This document shows positions 1 to 7,603 of a DNA stretch of 64,000 nt, piece after piece. Position numbers and translations under genes: made by a program. The notes below the pieces were generated by a model. That model did not search any database. It was not told the DNA's origin and saw nothing but the letters and a program-made list of their open reading frames with translations. Source of the stretch: Bordetella parapertussis (GTDB lineage Bacteria; Pseudomonadota; Gammaproteobacteria; Burkholderiales; Burkholderiaceae_C); assembly GCA_945890735.1 (NCBI GenBank), contig CAMDCZ010000001.1, positions 62,001 through 126,000 of the forward strand. Reading direction: 5' to 3'. The first letter of the stretch is position 1. Each line of letters starts with the position of its first letter.

Positions 1-140
1 CCTCTGCGCTTCATGGGACGCAACTGTGTGAATTCTTGTTCCCAATAGCGAAGCACGTGTGGCTTGACACCACACAGCTCACTGACCTCACCGATGGTGA
101 AGTAGCGCTTGGCAGGGATAGAAGGGAGAGAAGTCTCCAT
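1..140 (-). CDS. MerR-family transcriptional regulator, N-terminal part only (cut by window edge)
   Basis: The first 46 codons of a MerR-type regulator are visible, reading leftwards from an ATG at 140. After a short lead the residues YFTIGEVSELCGV followed by LRYWEQEF form the family's winged helix-turn-helix DNA-recognition segment. The effector and dimerisation part lies outside the window, so the ligand cannot be guessed. It follows ihfA by about 165 bp on the same strand, the usual arrangement in Burkholderiales, where this gene is the last member of the thrS-pheT-ihfA cluster. The family is secure; the specific function is unknown. Confidence 0.85.
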   Translation of the reverse strand, partial: METSLPSIPAKRYFTIGEVSELCGVKPHVLRYWEQEFTQLRPMKRR

Positions 141-306
141 GAACTCAGTCAGTCGTCAAAAGGAGTAAGAGGTTACACGAAGTCGATGCCATAGTTAAGC
201 GTATCGACCGCAAATCATGAAAATAAAGTCTGTCAGGCCGAGAAAGGAATCACCCTTGCCGCAAGTTTTCAAAGGATTTTAGAAGCTACGCAGCCAAAAT
301 GAATCG

Positions 307-648
307 CTAAGTGTTCGTTTCGGCAGCAGGACCCAAGACACCCTGAATATGCTCTTTGAGCTTGTGGCTGGCGTGGAAGGTAACCACACGCCTGGCTTGG
401 ATAGGAATGGCCTCACCGGTGCGAGGGTTGCGTCCGGGTCGTGGTGCCTTGGTGCGGATTTGAAAATTGCCAAAGCCCGAAATCTTGACATCCTCACCGG
501 TCACCAAGCGCTGAGAAATCAGGTCGAAAAAAGCATCAATCATGTCCTTGGATTCCCGCTTGTTCAATCCAATTTGGTCAAACAACAATTCAGCCAACTG
601 CGCCTTGGTCAAGGCGGGTGTTTCAATGCTCTCAAAAGACAAATCCAT
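307..648 (-). CDS. ihfA: Integration host factor subunit alpha
   Basis: 113-residue DNA-bending protein of the HU/IHF family; with IhfB it forms the heterodimer that bends DNA in recombination, replication and sigma-54 promoters. The beta-arm signature GFGNFQ and the PGRNPRTGE stretch with the intercalating proline are present, and EAIPI is typical of the alpha subunit. I place the start at the ATG at 648. A GTG six bases upstream is also in frame, but GGGAG (around 656-660) sits at the right distance only for the ATG. That ribosome binding site abuts the stop of pheT, which suggests translational coupling to the tRNA synthetase gene. Confidence 0.95.
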   Translation of the reverse strand: MDLSFESIETPALTKAQLAELLFDQIGLNKRESKDMIDAFFDLISQRLVTGEDVKISGFGNFQIRTKAPRPGRNPRTGEAIPIQARRVVTFHASHKLKEHIQGVLGPAAETNT

Positions 649-660
649 GTTCACTCTCCC

Positions 661-3090
661 TCAGGCTCTGAGTTTGGCGTGCAATTGCACGGACAGCTGC
701 GAAACAACCGCTTGCACCGCAGATTCAATTTGCGCATCCGTCAAAGTCAGGTCATTTTGACTTTGTAAAAACAGACGCACCGCTAAACTTTTCTCGCCCA
801 TGGCGACAGAGCCCCCAGGCTTTTGGGGCCGATAGACGTCAAACAACACGGTGTCTTCCAGCAAACCGTCTACAGAGGCACCCCAAATCGCATCGATCAG
901 TGCTTGGTGTGTGACTGCCTCTGAGACAACCACGGCGATGTCACGCTCAACAGCCTGAAGCTTGGCCACGGGTTTGGCCTGAGCCACGGGCTTCGAAAGC
1001 ACTGCATCCAATTCAAGCTCAAACAATACCGGTGCGTGCGACAAATCCCACTGCTGACGCCACTTGGGATGAAGTTCGCCGATCCATCCGATGGTTTGAC
1101 CATTTGTATCGATACGAGCACTGCGACCAGGGTGCAATGCAGGATGCTCTGCGGCCACAAAAGTCAGCGAATGGCCTGCCATCAAGGCACTGATATCAGC
1201 TTTGACATCAAAGAAATCAATCTGGGTCTTGTCAGTGTTCCAGCCCATGGCTTCTTTCGGGCCCAAAGCCAAACCAGCCACGCGCATCGGTTGGTCGATG
1301 CCAGCGATGGACTGAAGGGAATCTTTGACCCGGTCATCCCGCAGGAACACCCGACCCAGTTCAAACAAACGTACCCTGGATGCTTTACGGTCCAGATTGA
1401 ACTTCGCCACTTGCAGCAATGAGCCCATCAAAGAAGAACGCATGACGCTCATTTGACTGGCGATGGGGTTGAGCAACTCAATCGGCTTGGCATTGCCAGC
1501 CAGGGTGTGCTCCCAGGTGGCATCGACAAAGCTGAAATTGATCGTCTCTTGGTAGCCCAATGCAGCCAACTGCCGCCGAACCGCAAACGGGTGGCGGCGA
1601 CTTTCAGGCATCAATCGCGGGGTCATCGGTGCATTCGGCGGTGTCGAGGGCAAATGCTCGTAACCCACCATGCGCGCCACTTCTTCAATCAGGTCTTCCT
1701 CCAACTTGAGGTCAAAACGGAAGGAAGGAGCCAGCACACTCAACGATCCAGCAGACTCGGTGACAGTCAAGCCCAAAGACCTGAGCGCATCTGCGATGAC
1801 TGGCTGACCCAGTGGCATACCCAAAACCTTGGACACACGCTCAACCCGAAGGGTCACTGGCGCCGCCTGGGGCATGTTGATCTGCTGGTCGACCACCACG
1901 CCAACTTGGGTCTCAGGTGTGCCACATACCGACACAACCAAACCGGTGATGCGTTCTAGTTGCGCAACGCTTAATGCAGGGTCAACACCGCGCTCGAACC
2001 GATGACCTGCATCTGTAGAGAAATGAAAACGTCTGGACCTGCCCGCGACAGCCTGTGGCCACCAGAACGCAGCCTCAATGAAGATGTCTTGTGTTTGGTC
2101 TGAAACAGCCGTGGCGTCCCCACCCATGATGCCCGCCAAAGATTCAACGTGTTGCGCATCTGCAATGACACCGACTTGAGCATCCAAGGTCACTGTGTTG
2201 CCGTTGAGCAATCGCAAGGTCTCGCCTTCTTGGGCCCAACGAACCTGCAAACCTCCATGGATTTTGGCCAAGTCAAAAATATGTGACGGCTGACCAAACT
2301 CAAACATCACATAGTTGGAAATATCCACCAAAGGGCTGACACTGCGTTGACCGCAACGAGCCAAGCGGTCGACCATCCATGTGGGTGTTTTGGCTTTGGG
2401 ATTGACGTGTCTGACCACCCTGCCGCTGAAACGACCACATAAATCAGGTGCTTGGATGTCAACCGCTAGGGCATCTTGCGTATGCACAGAACAAGGCGTG
2501 AAATCGGGTGTGTGAAGAGGCGAACCCGTCAGTGCAGATAACTCTCGAGCGATGCCATACACGCTCAAGCAGTGAGCCAAATTAGGTGTCAATTTCAGGG
2601 TAAACAGCGTGTCATCCAGATTCAGGTGCTGGCGAATGTCTTGACCCAGAGGGGCATCCAAGGAGAGTTCCAACAAGCCAGCACTGTCATCAGACAACTT
2701 CAATTCCCGAGCAGAGCACAACATGCCTTGACTTTCCACGCCGCGCAACTTGCCCAGCTTGATGTGAAACGCTTTGCTGTCTTCTGCAGGGGGTAATTGG
2801 GCGCCGACCATGGCACAAGGAATTTTGATGCCGGCACGGGCATTGGGTGCGCCGCAAACGATTTGTAACAAGGCTGCCTGGCCGACATTGACTTGGCAAA
2901 CCCTCAAACGATCTGCATCAGGATGCTGCTCTGCAGATACGATCTCTCCCACCACCACTTTGGTAAAAAGGGGCGCCACAGGACGCATGTCTTCGACTTC
3001 CAGACCAGCCATCGTCAGCTTGTCAGCCAGTTGCTCAGTGGTCAGTGGTGGGTTGCAAAATTCGCGCAACCAGGATTCAGGAAACTGCAT
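661..3090 (-). CDS. pheT: Phenylalanyl-tRNA synthetase beta subunit
   Basis: 809 residues, the normal length for bacterial PheT, which with PheS forms the alpha2-beta2 enzyme charging tRNA-Phe. In order: a tRNA-binding OB domain (about 40-150, with VVVGEIVSAEQHPDADRL), the B3/B4 editing domain (about 210-390), the B5 domain (about 400-475), and a C-terminal ferredoxin-like anticodon-binding domain (about 715-809, with AVERDIAVVV). It starts 18 bp after pheS and is followed immediately by ihfA, so the three genes probably share one message. No frame disruption is seen. Confidence 0.97.
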   Translation of the reverse strand: MQFPESWLREFCNPPLTTEQLADKLTMAGLEVEDMRPVAPLFTKVVVGEIVSAEQHPDADRLRVCQVNVGQAALLQIVCGAPNARAGIKIPCAMVGAQLPPAEDSKAFHIKLGKLRGVESQGMLCSARELKLSDDSAGLLELSLDAPLGQDIRQHLNLDDTLFTLKLTPNLAHCLSVYGIARELSALTGSPLHTPDFTPCSVHTQDALAVDIQAPDLCGRFSGRVVRHVNPKAKTPTWMVDRLARCGQRSVSPLVDISNYVMFEFGQPSHIFDLAKIHGGLQVRWAQEGETLRLLNGNTVTLDAQVGVIADAQHVESLAGIMGGDATAVSDQTQDIFIEAAFWWPQAVAGRSRRFHFSTDAGHRFERGVDPALSVAQLERITGLVVSVCGTPETQVGVVVDQQINMPQAAPVTLRVERVSKVLGMPLGQPVIADALRSLGLTVTESAGSLSVLAPSFRFDLKLEEDLIEEVARMVGYEHLPSTPPNAPMTPRLMPESRRHPFAVRRQLAALGYQETINFSFVDATWEHTLAGNAKPIELLNPIASQMSVMRSSLMGSLLQVAKFNLDRKASRVRLFELGRVFLRDDRVKDSLQSIAGIDQPMRVAGLALGPKEAMGWNTDKTQIDFFDVKADISALMAGHSLTFVAAEHPALHPGRSARIDTNGQTIGWIGELHPKWRQQWDLSHAPVLFELELDAVLSKPVAQAKPVAKLQAVERDIAVVVSEAVTHQALIDAIWGASVDGLLEDTVLFDVYRPQKPGGSVAMGEKSLAVRLFLQSQNDLTLTDAQIESAVQAVVSQLSVQLHAKLRA

Positions 3091-3108
3091 GAATAGGCCT
3101 TGCGAAAA

Positions 3109-4146
3109 TCATTGAAATTGGCTGAGAAAGCGAATGTCGCCATCGAAAAACAGGCGCAAATCATTCACGCCGTAACGCAGCATGGTCAGCCGATCAGGCC
3201 CCATGCCAAAAGCAAAGCCAATGAACCGCTCAGGGTCAAGGCCCATGTTTCTCACCACATTGGGGTGAACCTGACCAGAACCTGCGACCTCCAACCATCG
3301 CCCGGCCAGAGGCCCGCTGGGGAACTGAATGTCAATTTCTGCACTGGGTTCAGTGAACGGAAAAAAACTTGGCCTGAAGCGCAGAACCAAATCATCGTTT
3401 TCAAAAAATGTTTTGCAAAAGTCGGTGAACACCACTTTCAAGTCTTTGAAGCTGATGTTTTCACCAATCCACAGGCCCTCGCATTGGTGGAACATGGGTG
3501 AGTGTGTGGCATCGCTGTCGACACGGTAGGTCCGCCCCGGAGCAATCACACGTATCTCAGGCATGTCCTGACCGGCATCCAAGCGATGCTGGTAATGCTG
3601 AACATGTGCCATGGCATGTCGAATTTGCATCGGGCTGGTATGTGTGCGAAGCAAATGACCGCCTTCCACATAAAAGGTGTCATGCATCGACCGGGCTGGA
3701 TGGTCTTGTGGCGTGTTCAATGCCGTGAAATTGAACCAATCGGTCTCAATTTCAGGCCCTTGCGCCACTTCAAATCCCAGGGACGTGAAAATCATCTCGA
3801 TGCGCTCAAGACTCAAACTCACGGGGTGCAAACCGCCGGGCATGCGCTTCATGCTGGGCAAGGAGACATCCAAAGCCTCGGCTTTGAGCTGAATATCCAA
3901 CTCTGCTTCGCTCAGCTGTATTCTCCTGGCAGTCAGCGCAGCTTCAATGGCTTGCTTGGCCGCATTGATCACCGCGCCTTGGCTTTTTTTGGCTTCGATA
4001 TCGAGTTTGGCCAAGCCCTTCATCAGCTCGGGGATACGCCCAGCTTTACCCAAAAATGCGGCCTTGGCGTTTTCAAGTTCGACTGGTGAATTGCAATTGG
4101 CAAACAAATCTTGGGCTTGTTGAACCAAAGAGTCAAGCTCGTTCAT
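3109..4146 (-). CDS. pheS: Phenylalanyl-tRNA synthetase alpha subunit
   Basis: 345-residue catalytic subunit of phenylalanyl-tRNA synthetase. An N-terminal coiled-coil region (about 1-90) that contacts tRNA precedes the class II core. Motif 2 is seen in FHQCEGLWIGENISF and motif 3 in FGMGPDRLTMLRYG. It lies between rplT and pheT; the 107 bp before it hold a 12-bp hairpin (4173-4202), which could partly separate it from the ribosomal genes. I searched that leader for a Phe-rich leader peptide of the pheM type. It does contain TTC codons near the hairpin, but I found no usable in-frame start codon, so classical attenuation is not supported. Confidence 0.97.
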   Translation of the reverse strand: MNELDSLVQQAQDLFANCNSPVELENAKAAFLGKAGRIPELMKGLAKLDIEAKKSQGAVINAAKQAIEAALTARRIQLSEAELDIQLKAEALDVSLPSMKRMPGGLHPVSLSLERIEMIFTSLGFEVAQGPEIETDWFNFTALNTPQDHPARSMHDTFYVEGGHLLRTHTSPMQIRHAMAHVQHYQHRLDAGQDMPEIRVIAPGRTYRVDSDATHSPMFHQCEGLWIGENISFKDLKVVFTDFCKTFFENDDLVLRFRPSFFPFTEPSAEIDIQFPSGPLAGRWLEVAGSGQVHPNVVRNMGLDPERFIGFAFGMGPDRLTMLRYGVNDLRLFFDGDIRFLSQFQ

Positions 4147-4172
4147 GTCGTCTCGCGGTTACAAATGAAGAA

Positions 4173-4202
4173 GGGATTGAAGCTTGATGCAGCCTCAATC
4201 CC
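4173..4202 (-). terminator. Intercistronic hairpin between rplT and pheS
   Basis: Read on the minus strand, GGGATTGAGGCT pairs with AGCTTCAATCCC around a six-base loop, giving 12 pairs including one G-U. What follows is only TTCTTC, so this is at best a weak intrinsic terminator. It could equally be an RNA processing or stabilising element that sets the ratio of ribosomal protein to synthetase mRNA. Confidence 0.45.
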
Positions 4203-4253
4203 CTGGGATCAACTCGCAGACCTGGACCCTCAAGGGGCAGGCCTTTGACCGGC

Positions 4254-4613
4254 TCAAGCTGCTAAACGCGCCTTGACTTGGTCAACGATGTGGCCAAAGG
4301 CTGCTTTGTCGTGCACAGCCAAATCAGCCAGCATTTTGCGGTCGATTTCGATCGCGGCTTTGCGCAATCCATTGGCGAATTGGCTGTATGTCAGACCAAA
4401 TTCACGGGCAGCTGCGTTGATACGCGCAATCCAGAGCTGACGGAACACGCGTTTTTTCGCACGGCGATCGCGGTAGGCGTATTGCCCCGCTTTCATGACC
4501 GCTTGTTTTGCAATCCGGTAGACATTGCCGCGGCGACCGCGGAAACCTTTGGCAAGGGCTAGTACTTTTTTGTGTCTGGCGCGAGCCGTAACACCACGTT
4601 TTACGCGAGGCAT
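4254..4613 (-). CDS. rplT: Ribosomal protein bL20
   Basis: 119 residues, the family's standard size, starting MPRVKRGVTARARHKK with the long basic N-terminal extension that threads into 23S rRNA. The globular C-terminal part (about 60-119) is the portion that in other bacteria represses its own operon by binding mRNA. It follows rpmI by about 27 bp in the conserved infC-rpmI-rplT order, so operon control by L20 is expected from the family, although I could not verify the mRNA binding site here. Confidence 0.98.
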   Translation of the reverse strand: MPRVKRGVTARARHKKVLALAKGFRGRRGNVYRIAKQAVMKAGQYAYRDRRAKKRVFRQLWIARINAAAREFGLTYSQFANGLRKAAIEIDRKMLADLAVHDKAAFGHIVDQVKARLAA

Positions 4614-4640
4614 GTGAAGTTCTCCTTGTTCGTCCGTTGA

Positions 4641-4844
4641 TTACAGGCCAGCCATGGGCAGCATTTGCGCCATGTGACCCATATTGGTTTCATGCACACC
4701 TGTGGGACCACGCAAGTGACGCTTGTTCTTGGTGGTTTTTTTGGTGAGGATGTGGCGCTTGAAGGCTTGACCGCGTTTAACGGTACCGCCTGGACGAACG
4801 CGAAAACGCTTTTTGGCGCTGCTCTTGGTCTTCATTTTGGGCAT
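4641..4844 (-). CDS. rpmI: Ribosomal protein bL35
   Basis: 67-residue, very basic large-subunit protein beginning MPKMKTKSSAKKRFRV, matching the bL35 family end to end. AAAAGGAG lies directly upstream of its start and gives strong translation initiation. It sits between infC and rplT. The 86 bp between infC and rpmI probably carry part of the L20-responsive leader known in other bacteria; I see short complementary segments there but no structure I can assign with confidence. Confidence 0.97.
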   Translation of the reverse strand: MPKMKTKSSAKKRFRVRPGGTVKRGQAFKRHILTKKTTKNKRHLRGPTGVHETNMGHMAQMLPMAGL

Positions 4845-4930
4845 GTGAATGCTCCTTTTTGTATGTGCTCGTGAGGCGCTGCGAACCTGACGCAGACTTG
4901 TTAGCCCCGAGACACTTTTTGCGTTGCCTT

Positions 4931-5530
4931 TTATGCAGCCGTTGCTTGCACAACTTCTACAGCGGGTTTGGCCACGCTACCCGTTTTCTTCTTGCCCGGC
5001 GCGATCATCATGATCATTTGCCGGCCCTCCAACTTTGGAAACTGCTCAACCACGATCAGGTCAGCCAGTTCATCCCGAATTCTTTGCAACAACGCCATGC
5101 CAATTTCTTGGTGGGTGATTTCACGACCGCGAAACCGCAGCGTGATTTTGCATTTGTCTCCCTCATCCAAAAAGCGCTTGATGTTACGCAATTTGATGTT
5201 GTAGTCACCGTCATCCGTCCCAGGACGAAATTTGATTTCCTTGACTTCAATGACTTTTTGCTTGGACTTGGCTTCCGCTGCTTTCTTTTGCTCTTGGTAT
5301 TTGAACTTTCCGTAGTCCATCAGCCGGCACACAGGGGGCACGGCTGTTGGCGAAATTTCAACCAAATCAACATCGAGTTCACCGGCCATCCGCAGCGCTT
5401 CAGCAAGACTGAGCACGCCTATGGCTTCATTGTTTGGGCCGCTCACGCGGACTTCGGGGGCCATGATTTCCCGGTTCAGGCGGTGTTTGCGTTCCTCGCG
5501 TTGTCGGCGATCGCGAAATTCAGTAGCGAT
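4931..5530 (-). CDS. infC: Translation initiation factor IF-3, starting at a non-standard AUC codon
   Basis: IF-3 binds the 30S subunit and rejects non-AUG start codons. The reading frame runs through REIMAPEVRVSGPNNE into the N-domain and linker (KFKYQEQKK) and the C-domain. An internal ATG at 5464 would remove 22 residues including the conserved lead RDRRQREERKHRLN. Upstream of that ATG the frame contains no ATG, GTG or TTG before an in-frame TGA at 5534-5536. The only sensible start is ATC at 5528-5530, preceded by GAAGGA at a suitable distance. The protein is then 199 residues. An AUU start of infC is the classic autoregulatory device in E. coli, and AUC here would work the same way. Confidence 0.93.
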   Translation of the reverse strand: MATEFRDRRQREERKHRLNREIMAPEVRVSGPNNEAIGVLSLAEALRMAGELDVDLVEISPTAVPPVCRLMDYGKFKYQEQKKAAEAKSKQKVIEVKEIKFRPGTDDGDYNIKLRNIKRFLDEGDKCKITLRFRGREITHQEIGMALLQRIRDELADLIVVEQFPKLEGRQMIMMIAPGKKKTGSVAKPAVEVVQATAA

Positions 5531-5599
5531 GGTTCAATCCTTCAAAAAAAACTGTCATCAAAGACAGGAAACACCGTCTAGCTACCAAACCATGAAAAT

Positions 5600-7507
5600 T
5601 CATTGCTTGGCAGCGATGTCAGAGGCTAACTTTTGGAAGAAAGCTTCGAGTGGCATGACCCCAAGATCAACATTGCCTCGGGCGCGCACTGCGACGGTAC
5701 CGGTTGCCTTCTCCTTGTCACCCATGACCAGGATGTATGGCAACTTTTGCATTGACTGCTCGCGTATTTTATACGTGATCTTTTCGTTCCTGAGATCCTG
5801 GGTCACCCTAAACCCTTGATTTTTCAGCTTTTTGACCACATCCACGACGTAATCAGACTGTGAATCGGTGATATTGAGCACTGCGACCTGCACAGGCGCC
5901 AACCAAACAGGCAAAGCACCAGCGTGTTGTTCAATCAAAATGCCGATGAAACGCTCCAAGCTGCCCACAACGGCGCGGTGAAGCATGATGGGGCGGTGAC
6001 GAGCGCCGTCTTCTCCCACGTAAGCCGCATCCAAGCGCTCTGGCATATTGGGGTCAACCTGAATCGTGCCGCACTGCCACTCCCGACCAATGGCATCTTT
6101 CAAGGTGTACTCGATCTTGGGCCCGTAAAAAGCGCCCTCGCCCGGTAAATATTCAAACTGACAACCAGAAGCCTTCAAACCTTCGGCCAAGGCGCTTTCA
6201 GCACGGTCCCAGCTTTCTTCGGAACCAATGCGCTTCTCAGGCCGGGTTGAAAGCTTGTAAATGATGTTGTTAAAGCCAAAATCTTGATAGACCTTTTGAA
6301 GCAAGGTGGTGAAAGCGATCACCTCCGATTGGATTTGCTCTTCGGTACAAAAAATGTGGCCATCATCTTGGGTAAAGGCCCGTACACGCATGATGCCGTG
6401 CAGACCGCCAGATGGTTCATTGCGGTGGCACTGGCCAAACTCACCAAACCGCAAAGGCAGATCGCGGTAACTCTTGATGCCTTGGTTGAAAATGATGATG
6501 TGACCAGGGCAGTTCATGGGTTTGAGCGCAAAGTCACGCTTTTCAGACTCGGTGACAAACATGTTTTCCCGGTACTTGTCCCAATGCCCGGTTTTTTCCC
6601 ACAAACCTTGGTCCAAAATTTGAGGCGCTTTGACTTCTTGGTAACCGTTTTGACGGTAGACCTGACGCATGTATTGCTCGACCTCTTGCCACAACGTCCA
6701 ACCTTTGGGATGCCAAAACACCGTGCCAGGCGAGTGCTCATCGATATGAAACAAATCGAGTTCGCGACCGAGCTTACGGTGGTCGCGCTTTTCAGCTTCT
6801 TCCAGCTGTGTCAGGTATTGCTGTAAGTCCTCTTTGGTTGCCCAGGCAGTGCCATAAATACGCTGAAGCATTTCATTTTTGCTGTCCCCTCGCCAATAGG
6901 CACCCGCCACCTTCATCAGTTTGAAGTGCTTGAGCTTGCCTGTGCTGGGCACATGAGGGCCGCGACACAAATCTTCAAACTCGCCTTCGCGGTACAAACT
7001 GACATCTTCCCCGCTTGGGATGCTGGCGATGATCTCGGCTTTGTAGTTTTCACCCAAAGATTTGAAATAAAGCACAGCCTCATCACGGGGCAAAACCCTG
7101 CGCAACACTGGCTCATCCTTGTTTGCCAACTCAGCCATGCGTTTTTCAATGGCCGACAAGTCCTCTGGGGTGAATGGACGCTCAAAAGAAAAGTCGTAAT
7201 AAAAGCCGTTTTCAATGACTGGCCCAATCGTCACTTGCGCTTTGGGAAACAAGGATTTGACCGCGTATGCAAGCAAGTGTGCAGTGGAGTGGCGGATGAC
7301 TTCAAGACCTTCCGCATCTTTGGCAGTCACGATGGCCAGTGAAACATCGCGAGTCAGTGAGTGACTGGTATCGACCACTTGCCCATCCACCTTGCCAGCC
7401 AAGGCCGCCTTGGCCAGTCCTGCCCCTATGGACAGCGCCACGTCAGCCACCGTGACTGGGCCGGGGTATTCACGCAATGAACCGTCTGGAAGTGTGATCT
7501 GAACCAT
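5600..7507 (-). CDS. thrS: Threonyl-tRNA synthetase
   Basis: 635 residues. The TGS domain (about 1-62, starting MVQITLPDGSLREYPG) is followed by the editing domain with its HSTAHLLAYAV zinc-site motif, the class II catalytic core (about 240-530) and the anticodon-binding domain. Zinc ligands of the active site are visible in MNCPGH, DDGHIFC and LHRAVVGS. It heads the translation operon. There is no obvious Shine-Dalgarno sequence, and a strong intrinsic terminator ends 12 bases before the ATG, so any thrS transcript begun upstream must pass through that hairpin. Confidence 0.97.
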   Translation of the reverse strand: MVQITLPDGSLREYPGPVTVADVALSIGAGLAKAALAGKVDGQVVDTSHSLTRDVSLAIVTAKDAEGLEVIRHSTAHLLAYAVKSLFPKAQVTIGPVIENGFYYDFSFERPFTPEDLSAIEKRMAELANKDEPVLRRVLPRDEAVLYFKSLGENYKAEIIASIPSGEDVSLYREGEFEDLCRGPHVPSTGKLKHFKLMKVAGAYWRGDSKNEMLQRIYGTAWATKEDLQQYLTQLEEAEKRDHRKLGRELDLFHIDEHSPGTVFWHPKGWTLWQEVEQYMRQVYRQNGYQEVKAPQILDQGLWEKTGHWDKYRENMFVTESEKRDFALKPMNCPGHIIIFNQGIKSYRDLPLRFGEFGQCHRNEPSGGLHGIMRVRAFTQDDGHIFCTEEQIQSEVIAFTTLLQKVYQDFGFNNIIYKLSTRPEKRIGSEESWDRAESALAEGLKASGCQFEYLPGEGAFYGPKIEYTLKDAIGREWQCGTIQVDPNMPERLDAAYVGEDGARHRPIMLHRAVVGSLERFIGILIEQHAGALPVWLAPVQVAVLNITDSQSDYVVDVVKKLKNQGFRVTQDLRNEKITYKIREQSMQKLPYILVMGDKEKATGTVAVRARGNVDLGVMPLEAFFQKLASDIAAKQ

Positions 7508-7518
7508 GATGAAGAATG

Positions 7519-7542
7519 AAAAAAGCGCGGCAAAGGCCGCGC
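7519..7542 (-). terminator. Strong intrinsic terminator between aceA and thrS (possible thrS attenuator)
   Basis: On the minus strand GCGCGGC and GCCGCGC pair perfectly around a four-base loop and are followed by six T residues (7524 down to 7519). This is textbook rho-independent termination for aceA, which ends at 7604. Because it finishes only 12 bases before the thrS start, it also lies inside any thrS leader. Confidence 0.85.
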
Positions 7543-7562
7543 TTAGGTAAGTGACTTAAACG

Positions 7563-7587
7563 CCGAGAGCGCATTTTACGCTCTCGG
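7563..7587. other. Second hairpin downstream of aceA
   Basis: CCGAGAGCG (7563-7571) and CGCTCTCGG (7579-7587) form a nine-pair stem with a seven-base loop. It has no T-tract in either direction. It lies between the aceA stop and the GC-rich terminator and may stabilise the aceA 3' end or form part of a structured thrS leader. Confidence 0.6.
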
Positions 7588-7603
7588 TGTCACTTCAGCC
7601 CTC

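Noticed and set aside
141..306. Possible tRNA or small RNA between the MerR gene and ihfA
   Set aside because: No cloverleaf, terminator or promoter could be recognised in this 166-bp gap.
4147..4253. Phe-rich leader peptide for attenuation of pheST
   Set aside because: TTC codons occur near the hairpin, but the frame has no ATG, GTG or TTG start after the preceding stop.
5600..7507. T-box or tRNA-sensing element before thrS
   Set aside because: The sequence between the aceA stop and thrS is under 100 bases and shows no T-box consensus; only the terminator and one extra hairpin are visible.
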